In this document: positions 49,180 through 54,392 of the stretch, piece by piece
Layout: each line of letters begins with the position of its first letter
Position numbering within the stretch: the stretch's first letter is position 1
Origin: Streptomyces sp. sk2.1
GTDB lineage: Bacteria > Actinomycetota > Actinomycetes > Streptomycetales > Streptomycetaceae
Assembly (NCBI RefSeq): GCF_008120935.1
Contig: NZ_RDBO01000033.1
Location: forward strand, 288,851-343,242
Direction of reading: 5' to 3'
DNA length: 54,392 bases
Program-made: the position numbers and the translations under genes
The notes under the pieces: model-generated
The model's input: the letters and a program-made list of their open reading frames with translations, nothing else
Database searches by the model: none
Told to the model about the DNA's origin: nothing

Positions 49180-49699
49180 GTGTCGCCCTTTCGCTGGGGG
49201 CGAGCGGCCTGGCCGCGGGGTCGCTGGTCGGCCATGGCCGCGGCTGGGTGAACAAGCCCTGCTCGGCCTCGACCAGGATTCCGCGTTCGACCAGCCGCTT
49301 GAGCTTCAGGCGGACGTCGTTGATGTTGTTGGGCGCGATCTCCACGTCCATCGTCTCGCACACCGCTCGAGCCCGCAGCGGGGCATCGGCTGCGGCGGAC
49401 ACTGCCACGATCTGGTGGTGGGCCGGATGGTCCGGCAGCTTCGTGGTCGGTGGCGCGGGCGGCCGCGGATCGGGCAGCTCGAGCAGCGTCTTGCACATGA
49501 TCCGGATATCCTCCGTCACCCTGCCGAGCCCGTCCGGCAGCGCGATACCGGCGGCGTTGTCGTGTACGGAGGCGGCCAGTACCACCACCGCGATCAACAG
49601 GCCCAGCACGTCGACGGCCAGTCCGCGCTTGTGGCCGGACACTTTCTCGTTCGCGTCCCGTCCGGACCGGTACAGCAGGGTGTTGACGATCTCCCGCAT
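49180..49699 (-). pseudogene. Chimeric pseudogene: IS5 transposase pieces fused to a helix-turn-helix protein end
   Basis: The frame starts MREIVNTLLY, the usual first residues of an IS5 transposase, and then jumps directly to KVSGHKRGLAVDVLGLLIAV, VVLAASVHDNAAG from the catalytic core. The region in between, more than 100 residues in intact relatives, is missing without loss of frame. From about residue 57 the sequence leaves the transposase and ends in a helix-turn-helix segment (PLRARAVCETMDVEIAPNNI, RLKLKRLVERGILVEAEQGL, FTQPRP). It is therefore built from at least three pieces. Confidence 0.7.
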
Positions 49700-49705
49700 G
49701 TCGTA

Positions 49706-49798
49706 GTTGCCCCGGTGGCCGCCGACAGGCCGGGCCGGCTGTCCGCCGACCGCGGCTACGACTACGACAAGTACCGCCGCCGCCTCCGGGCCCGCGGA
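49706..49798 (+). pseudogene. IS5-type transposase fragment
   Basis: About 30 codons read VAADRPGRLSADRGYDYDKY, then RRRLRARG, the catalytic-Asp region of another IS5-type transposase (usual form RLHADRGYDYDKYRR), in the opposite orientation to the pseudogene beside it. The rest of the gene is gone. Confidence 0.7.
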
Positions 49799-49857
49799 CC
49801 GGCCCGGTCGTTCGGTTCGGTCATGGCGAACAGCCCCTGGAAGAGGCGGAGAGCGGA

Positions 49858-50424
49858 TCAGCCGGCCGGGTTCGGACCGGGACCGAGCGGGGGGAGGCCG
49901 TGGGCGGCGAGGAGGCGGTCGGCGAAGTCCGAGTCCGCGAGGGGGACACCATGGGCGGCGAGGAGGGTGAACAGGTCTGCGAGTCGACGTGGTCCGGTGC
50001 CCTGCAATTGATGGCCCGGGCCGAGGCCGAGGACGCCGACGAGGGGTCCGAGGCCGGTAACGGGGGTCGTGGACAGGCGCAGACGCATCGTGAGGCGAGC
50101 TGCGCCCGAATCAGGGTCCTCGTCGAAAATCATGTCCAGGCCGGTGATGTCGTGCCAGCGGTAGCGACGGCGCAGCAGTGCTCTGGAGAGGGTGAGTCCC
50201 TCGCTGTCGGCCCGCACCCAGAAGCTGATGGGGGCGGGCAGGGCCACGACGGGGACCATTGCGACAACGATCAGCAGGCTGGGGACGGCGCCCAGCCGGT
50301 CCACCGCGCCGCTCGTGCCGAGGACGACAGCCACCAGAAGACCCAGCAGGCAGCCGGGCCCTACGCCCGAGAAACGCCACAGGAAGCCCAGGCGCACGGT
50401 CCGGAACCGGTTCGTCGTGTTCAC
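49858..50424 (-). CDS. Membrane protein with PH-like domain
   Basis: A 188-residue protein starting MNTTNRFRTVRLGFLWR. Two transmembrane helices (GPGCLLGLLVAVVLGTSGAV and VPSLLIVVAMVPVVALPAPI) precede a PH-type segment (WVRADSEGLTLSRALLRRRY, RWHDITGLDMIFDEDP), and a helical tail follows. This is the common layout of actinobacterial bPH membrane proteins; their role is unknown. Its relative at 41746 is truncated. Confidence 0.8.
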   Translation of the reverse strand: MNTTNRFRTVRLGFLWRFSGVGPGCLLGLLVAVVLGTSGAVDRLGAVPSLLIVVAMVPVVALPAPISFWVRADSEGLTLSRALLRRRYRWHDITGLDMIFDEDPDSGAARLTMRLRLSTTPVTGLGPLVGVLGLGPGHQLQGTGPRRLADLFTLLAAHGVPLADSDFADRLLAAHGLPPLGPGPNPAG

Positions 50425-50624
50425 GGGCTCAATCCTGGAGCCTCGATGTCACCATTCCGCCACGTTTCCAAGGCCCTTGCGCCACGGATGCGCAGCGGTT
50501 GCATGCCGACCGGAGCCGATTGCCAGGAGGGCGGTCACGATCGGCAGGCCATGGCCACCAGTGATCCGAAGGCGATGGACAAGAACACTGCTGCTGCCGG
50601 GACGCCCGCGCTTTCGGCCGGACC

Positions 50625-50748
50625 CTACGGGGGTGCCTCGGCCTTTTCCGCCGTGTACCCGCCCAGCGCAGGCGTGACGCTGTCGTCGGAGGCCTTCTTG
50701 ATCGTGTCCACCAAAAGCTTGACCTCGCTCTTGTTCACCTCCTCGTCG
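50625..50748 (-). pseudogene. 3' fragment of a host gene cut off by the IS insertion
   Basis: From the insertion site the minus strand stays open with good codon bias for 40 codons: SDEEVNKSEVKLLVDTIKKA, SDDSVTPALGGYTAEKAEAP, ending at the TAG of 50625-50627. The upstream part of this gene should lie beyond the insertion sequences, outside the window. No family recognised. Confidence 0.6.
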
Positions 50749-51216
50749 CTAGGAGCTGTTCGGCCGATCATGCGCCTGTGATGGAACGTGCATGATGTCG
50801 CCCAGGTCGTGGCATCTGCGACGCCACCACGGCCAGGCGTCTGGAGTGTGAGGGTCGGGCAGAGTGCGTGCCAGGAAGTCGGCGTCGGCTTCTTTGACGG
50901 CCGACGCGACTTCCCGGGCTGCTCGTCTGTCGAGAGCGCCGATGGCTCGCTCTATCAGGAGGCGGTCGTCCCAGATGTCGTAGCCAGGCAGGTGCGGTCT
51001 GGGCAGGTAGAGCGGCCATCCTGGACGGCGCACGAAACCCCGCCAGCAACGGACGGCCTGTTCGAGCGCCAGGGCGGGAAGACCCCGTTCGGCCTCGAAC
51101 CGGGCCGCCTGGCGACGCGTGTGGGGTGAGAACTGCGAGGACCGGCGCCGGTAGTCCTGAAGACGGGACCGGCAGGCAGCGTCCAGACGTAGAGCAGCCG
51201 CCGTCTTGCGGGGCAT
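50749..51216 (-). CDS. Unknown cargo gene inside the IS5-like element
   Basis: A 155-residue basic protein starting MPRKTAAALRLDAACRSRLQ with GAAGAG upstream of the ATG. The core PALALEQAVRCWRGFVRRPG and LYLPRPHLPGYDIWDDRLLI is Trp- and Arg-rich and well coded. I recognise no domain. It lies 60 bp downstream of the transposase on the same strand. Its last eight codons run through the terminal inverted repeat, and the stop TAG is supplied by the CTAG flank, so the native C-terminus may differ or depend on the insertion site. Confidence 0.65.
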   Translation of the reverse strand: MPRKTAAALRLDAACRSRLQDYRRRSSQFSPHTRRQAARFEAERGLPALALEQAVRCWRGFVRRPGWPLYLPRPHLPGYDIWDDRLLIERAIGALDRRAAREVASAVKEADADFLARTLPDPHTPDAWPWWRRRCHDLGDIMHVPSQAHDRPNSS

Positions 51217-51276
51217 GACTCTTCTTTCGAAGTGATGATCTCGGCAGGTCACTCTACTGTCTGGTCTTGCGGTGGT

Positions 51277-51807
51277 TCATGTCCTGAGCCAGATGGCCGG
51301 CGCCGCTGCGGTTGCGGTGCCGAGGTAGACGTAGCCGCGCTTGTCGTGGCGAGTGGCGACAGCTCGGGCGTTCTTGAGTCGGTTGATGGCCCGTTCGACG
51401 GTGTTGCGTTTCTTGTACCGCTCTTCGTCGAAGCCGGGTGGCCGTCCGCCGTTTGGGCCTTTGCGCAGGCGGGCGGACTGGCTGTCGGCCTTCTCGGGGA
51501 TGGTGTGCTGGATGCCGCGTTGTCGCAGGCAGTCGCGGATAGGCCCGTTGCTGTAGGTCTTGTCCGCGGCGAGGCTGTCGGGCTTCTTGCGAGGTCTGCC
51601 GGGCCCGAGACGGGGGACGCGGATCTTCTCCAGCACGGGCTGGAACTGCGTGCAGTCCGCCCGCTGTCCCGGCGTGACGATCAAGGACAGCGGGCGGCAG
51701 CGGCCGTCCGCGCTCAGGTGGAGTTTGGCGGTGAACCCGCCGCGCGAACGGCCCAGGCCCTCACCTCCAGCACCACCTCCACCAGGCGGCCGTGAAGACT
51801 CTGCCAC
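51277..51807 (-). CDS. IS5-family transposase, second frame (OrfB)
   Basis: This frame supplies the C-terminal half of the DDE transposase. GLGRSRGGFTAKLHLSADGR and LAADKTYSNGPIRD carry the second catalytic Asp, and RYKKRNTVERAINRLKNARA the catalytic Glu. The native protein would join the first frame near 51760-51790 by frameshifting, as in the IS427-type group; the residues before GLGRSRGG are not homologous. No classic slippery A-run is seen at the junction, so a simple frameshift mutation is also possible. Confidence 0.85.
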   Translation of the reverse strand: MAESSRPPGGGGAGGEGLGRSRGGFTAKLHLSADGRCRPLSLIVTPGQRADCTQFQPVLEKIRVPRLGPGRPRKKPDSLAADKTYSNGPIRDCLRQRGIQHTIPEKADSQSARLRKGPNGGRPPGFDEERYKKRNTVERAINRLKNARAVATRHDKRGYVYLGTATAAAPAIWLRT

Positions 51808-52208
51808 GGCGTCTCGTCCTGGTGTTCTCCCACCGCGGCCCCCTTTGAGGCGGGTGCCGGCGGTGGATCGGTGCGGGCCCCGACCGCGTGCTGGTGAGCA
51901 CGGTCGACGGTGGAGTCGACCGAGATGTCCCAGTCGATCTCACCCGCCGCGTCGGCCTCGGCCTGGACCCGCTGGAGCAGGCGCTCCCAGGTCCCGTCGG
52001 CCGACCACAGCCGGTGGCGTTCATAGACCGTCTTCCACGGACCGAACCGTTCGGGCAGGTCAGGCCACTGGACGCCGGTCCGCACCCGGTGCAGGATCCC
52101 GTCGATCACTTGCCGGTGACCCCGCCACCTGCCACAACGCCCGTTGCCGACCGGCAGGAACGGCCACAACCGTTCCCACTCGGCATCGTTCAGATCACCC
52201 CGCCCCAT
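51714..52208 (-). CDS. IS5-family transposase, first frame (OrfA)
   Basis: A 164-residue frame starting MGRGDLNDAEWERLWPFLPV. It includes GILHRVRTGVQWPDLPERFG (DUF4096-type N-terminal domain) and DWDISVDSTVDRAHQHAVGA with the first catalytic Asp. Together with the overlapping second frame it makes a full IS5 transposase. The ATG lies 53 bp inside the right inverted repeat, the normal distance. Confidence 0.88.
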   Translation of the reverse strand: MGRGDLNDAEWERLWPFLPVGNGRCGRWRGHRQVIDGILHRVRTGVQWPDLPERFGPWKTVYERHRLWSADGTWERLLQRVQAEADAAGEIDWDISVDSTVDRAHQHAVGARTDPPPAPASKGAAVGEHQDETPWQSLHGRLVEVVLEVRAWAVRAAGSPPNST

Positions 52209-52287
52209 GCCCGCATCAACGACCCGGACGAGCGGTAGTCACATGATCGGCCGGACAGCTCCTAGTACTCCAGTGCGGTTTCGTGAT

Positions 52288-53637
52288 CTATCCACCGGTT
52301 TCGTGGGCTGAACGTCCTCTGTAGTGGCTGCGCCTAGCTGCTGCTTGGTGGCATCTGCGCCAGTTCGACCAGTGCAGCAGCCGGGCCGGGGATACGACTG
52401 GTGGGTCGAGGACGGCGGTGAAGAGGTGGCGGATCTCCGGGACGGTCAGCGAGATCGGGCTACTGCCCCGGGTGTGGTGATGAGGTTCCGCCGGCCGGTC
52501 GGGGGCCGCATCGGCGGCGACGGCGGCCAGGAAGGCCAGCGCGAGCATGGCGAGCGTGATGTGCCGGTGCCATGAGGTCCAGTTCCTCACCTGATAGTGG
52601 TCCAGGCCGACTTGACCCTTGGCGGCCTGGAAGCACTCTTCGACGCTCCAACGGCTGCCGGCCACGCGAACGAGTTCGGCCAGGGGGGCTGCGGTGGCTG
52701 ACCAGCACAGGTAGAAGGCGAGTTCCCTCGTGGCGGGGTTGCGGCGGACCAGGAGATGGCGGTATTCGCCGGTGCCGATATGGATCCAGGCCCAGTCGTA
52801 ATAACGCAGGCCCTTCGCGCCATTGCCGGCGCTCTGCCGGTGCCAGGCGGCCTCGGGCAGGCGGCCGACGACCGTGTCCGCGCGAATCGGCGTACGACCG
52901 GAGTTGATCCGGCCCCGGACAGAGCGGGCGACGGCCAAAACGTAGCCGGTCCCGCGTGTCTCCAGGGCGGCACGAAGCTGCGTGTCCTGCCCGTATGCCT
53001 CGTCGCCGGTCACCCACGGTGCCTCCACCCCGGCGTCCAGTGCGGCGGCAATCATCTCCCAGGCCAGGCGGGGCTTGGTCGCGAACTGCACCTCGCCGGG
53101 AATCCCGGCCGCCTGACGGCGCTCGGGATCGGTGCACCAGGAATGCTCGGGCAGGTAAAGCCGCCGGTCAATCAACGCCCGCCCCCGACCGGTTGCGTAG
53201 GCGAGGAAGACGCCGACCTGACTGTTCTCGATACGTCCGGCGGTGCCGGTGTACTGCCGCTGGACGCCTGCCGAGGACCGGCCTTTCTTCATGAAGCCGG
53301 TCTCGTCGACGATCAGCACCCCACCCTCGCTGCCAAGGTGGTCGACGGCGTAAGCGCGGACTTCGTCACGGACGGCATCAGCGTCCCAGCGGGCACTTCG
53401 CAGCAGACGCTGCATCGGCCCGGGACGAGCGTGACCAGCCTGTTCTGCCAGCCGCCAGCAGTTCTTCCGCTCCACTCCGGAGAGCAGTCCGAGCAGGTAC
53501 GCGCGGGCGGTGGCCCGCGGCTCCACCCGCCCGAACCGCCCCGCGATCCGACCCATGACCTGGTCGAACATCGCCCGCCAGCGAGCAGGCTCTACGCTAT
53601 GGCCCACGGCCACCGCACGATCTTCAGGAGTCCACAC
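52288..53637 (-). CDS. IS701-family transposase
   Basis: A 449-residue DDE transposase (DDE_5 type) that appears complete. VLIVDETGFMKKGRSSAGVQ carries the first Asp, APWVTGDEAYGQDTQLRAAL the second, and WSVEECFQAAKGQVGLDHYQ the Glu. The N-terminal RATARAYLLGLLSGVERKNC is typical of the family. GTG start at 53637 is uncertain. It may be active, since catalytic residues and both ends of the element are preserved. Confidence 0.93.
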   Translation of the reverse strand: MWTPEDRAVAVGHSVEPARWRAMFDQVMGRIAGRFGRVEPRATARAYLLGLLSGVERKNCWRLAEQAGHARPGPMQRLLRSARWDADAVRDEVRAYAVDHLGSEGGVLIVDETGFMKKGRSSAGVQRQYTGTAGRIENSQVGVFLAYATGRGRALIDRRLYLPEHSWCTDPERRQAAGIPGEVQFATKPRLAWEMIAAALDAGVEAPWVTGDEAYGQDTQLRAALETRGTGYVLAVARSVRGRINSGRTPIRADTVVGRLPEAAWHRQSAGNGAKGLRYYDWAWIHIGTGEYRHLLVRRNPATRELAFYLCWSATAAPLAELVRVAGSRWSVEECFQAAKGQVGLDHYQVRNWTSWHRHITLAMLALAFLAAVAADAAPDRPAEPHHHTRGSSPISLTVPEIRHLFTAVLDPPVVSPARLLHWSNWRRCHQAAARRSHYRGRSAHETGG

Positions 53638-53742
53638 AACCCCCGATGATCACGCGATGGCCGTTCCCGCTCCCGGCCAGGTCCAGGGCAGTACCGAACC
53701 CCTCGCTTCGGCCCGACGGCCCCTGATCGACAAGATGAGCGC

Positions 53743-54045
53743 ATGGACAGCGAACCTCTGCAGATCCCGCTTGATCAGCTCCGGCACGCCTTCGAGCTGG
53801 CGCTGCAACACATCGAAGCGTCAGCCGGCAGCGCTGTGGCGCTCGAACGCGACTACTTCTGGTCTGTTCCGGGCGACGAACTCTACGACGTCCCCAACGA
53901 ACCGAGAACGATCACGATCGGGCAGCTGTCCGAGTCCTGGCAACACCTTGAAGACCTACTCGCCGCCCCGGACCGAGCCGTGGGCCACCACCTGGTCTGG
54001 CTCGCCGATGTCCTCCGCGCGATCGGACAGGACACCGCCCAGTAG
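53743..54045 (+). CDS. Small conserved cargo gene inside the IS701-like element
   Basis: A 100-residue acidic protein. IPLDQLRHAFELALQHIEAS, LERDYFWSVPGDELYDVPNE and TIGQLSESWQHLEDLL, VWLADVLRAIG form a pattern I recall from small stand-alone bacterial hypotheticals (helix, DYYW, LYD, TIGQLSDD, WLA). No function is settled. It lies fully inside the element, divergent from the transposase, 48 bp from the right end. The ATG has no strong ribosome site. Confidence 0.75.
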   Translation: MDSEPLQIPLDQLRHAFELALQHIEASAGSAVALERDYFWSVPGDELYDVPNEPRTITIGQLSESWQHLEDLLAAPDRAVGHHLVWLADVLRAIGQDTAQ

Positions 54046-54097
54046 CCAACGCATGCGCAACGTGACGCGGAACTACGAAGTCACACTGGAGTACTAG

Positions 54098-54392
54098 GGT
54101 CTGTGTGATGTCGCGATCAATCGGCTGCTCGTAACAGGTCTTCGATCCAGATCATCGAGGCGCGGAGTTCGAGGCCGGCGAGGTAGCTCTCGGGGGTCTT
54201 GTCGAAGCGGGTGGCGATGCCGCGCCAGTCCTTCAGCCGGTTTATCAGGCGCTCGATGGTGTTGCGCTCCTTGTAGAGGTCTGCGTCGTGGCTGACCGGC
54301 CTGCCCCCTCGGCTGCCTTTCTTCGTGCGGTTGGCGGCTTGGTCCTTCTTCTCCGGGATCACCGCCTTGATGCCGCGTTTCCGCAGGTAAGA
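54098..54392 (-). mobile_element. Third insertion sequence (IS5-type), left end, cut by the window
   Basis: Starts directly after the CTAG of the IS701-like element with GGTCTGTGTGATGTCGCGAT, which resembles an IS5-type terminus. Only the 3' end of its transposase is in the window, so the other terminal repeat cannot be checked. Confidence 0.65.
54117..54392 (-). CDS. IS5-family transposase, C-terminal part (cut by window edge)
   Basis: The visible 91 codons read from the window edge as KRGIKAVIPEKKDQAANR, then LYKERNTIERLINRLKDWRG with the catalytic Glu, and end SMIWIEDLLRAAD. This is the C-terminal end of an IS5 transposase distinct from the one at 51277-52208 (RNTIERLINRLKDWRGIATR versus RNTVERAINRLKNARAVATR). 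Confidence 0.88.
   Translation of the reverse strand, partial: SYLRKRGIKAVIPEKKDQAANRTKKGSRGGRPVSHDADLYKERNTIERLINRLKDWRGIATRFDKTPESYLAGLELRASMIWIEDLLRAAD

Larger units (their letters stand above)
50753..52261 (-). mobile_element. IS5-family element with an extra gene, 1509 bp
   Basis: The left end GAGCTGTTCGGCCGATCATG (50753-50772) and the reverse complement of the right end (52242-52261) agree at 19 of 20 positions, giving clear terminal inverted repeats. CTAG stands immediately outside both ends (50749-50752 and 52262-52265) and may be the target duplication. The element holds a two-frame transposase read from right to left and, between the transposase stop and the left end, a non-transposase gene. 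Typical IS5-group elements of this type are about 850-900 bp, so some 500 bp are extra. Confidence 0.82.
52266..54093 (-). mobile_element. IS701-family element with an extra gene, 1828 bp
   Basis: The left end TACTCCAGTGCGGTTTCGT and the reverse complement of the right end TACTCCAGTGTGACTTCGT share an imperfect inverted repeat. CTAG flanks both ends (52262-52265 and 54094-54097) and fits the YTAR 4-bp target duplications of IS701 elements. The left CTAG is the same one that borders the IS5-like element, so this copy inserted exactly at its edge. The transposase is read right to left; about 350 bp beyond it hold an oppositely oriented gene. Typical members are about 1.4 kb. Confidence 0.85.

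Noticed and set aside
50753..54093. The two adjacent insertion sequences as one composite transposon
   Set aside because: Their terminal repeats differ and each element has its own pair of ends and CTAG flanks, so separate insertions explain the arrangement better.
1..54392. CRISPR arrays, tRNA or rRNA genes
   Set aside because: No regularly spaced direct repeats, tRNA cloverleaf ends or rRNA-like conserved stretches were seen in the window.

Overview
The window is high-GC DNA (roughly 70% or more G+C by eye) with strong G/C preference at third codon positions. It holds a modular type I polyketide synthase (PKS), TetR/LuxR regulators, SpoIIE-type phosphatases and the DUF4259, DUF2785 and DinB families. 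This is the signature of a Streptomyces or close relative. Gene decay and back-to-back insertion sequences suggest a chromosome arm or another accessory region, not a conserved core.

Region 1 (1-15688) is the 3' part of a PKS gene cluster, all on the + strand. A PKS protein cut by the window edge (AT-DH-KR-ACP visible) is followed by a full KS-AT-DH-ER-KR-ACP-ACP protein. Its two ACPs come from an exact 257-bp duplication. Next come a discrete thioesterase, a lactate-monooxygenase-like FMN enzyme, a second discrete thioesterase, an Sfp/EntD-type phosphopantetheinyl transferase and an MFS exporter. From the second PKS onward the genes overlap by a few bases, so they look like one translationally coupled operon. 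No thioesterase is fused to the PKS seen here. Both ATs carry the malonyl-type HAFH motif. If these are the last two modules and act collinearly, they add one double bond and then one fully reduced C2 unit.

Region 2 (15689-17600) holds a decayed transposase scar and then a P450 whose K-helix ExxR motif reads RLLH. It may or may not belong to the cluster.

Region 3 (17794-37740) is a mix of single genes and small groups. It includes an esterase/TetR divergent pair, a secreted serine hydrolase, a small P-loop kinase, DUF4259 and HEAT-like proteins, and an SDR. It also includes a septum-formation-type lipoprotein, a GAF-SpoIIE phosphatase, a CocE/NonD hydrolase facing a TetR gene across a perfect 33-bp palindrome, and an amidohydrolase followed by a LuxR regulator.

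Region 4 (37671-42660) shows recombination scars: overlapping convergent unknown genes, a CorA-type transporter, and an AfsR/LuxR-type ATPase regulator cut at both ends. The regulator is fused on one side to an aminoglycoside-phosphotransferase remnant and on the other to a truncated PH-like membrane protein. An IS630 remnant follows.

Region 5 (42673-49142) has a DUF5937/ArsR regulator divergent from an MFS transporter with a palindromic operator between them, then DinB, DUF2785, SMI1/SUKH and small unknown genes.

Region 6 (48345-54392) is an insertion-sequence graveyard. It contains a chimeric transposase pseudogene and then three elements end to end: an IS5-like element carrying an extra gene, an IS701-like element carrying another extra gene, and the start of a third IS5-type element. 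Both complete elements have recognisable terminal inverted repeats and CTAG flanks. The IS701-like element sits exactly in the CTAG at the right edge of the IS5-like element. The IS5-like insertion also cut off the last 40 or so codons of a host gene.
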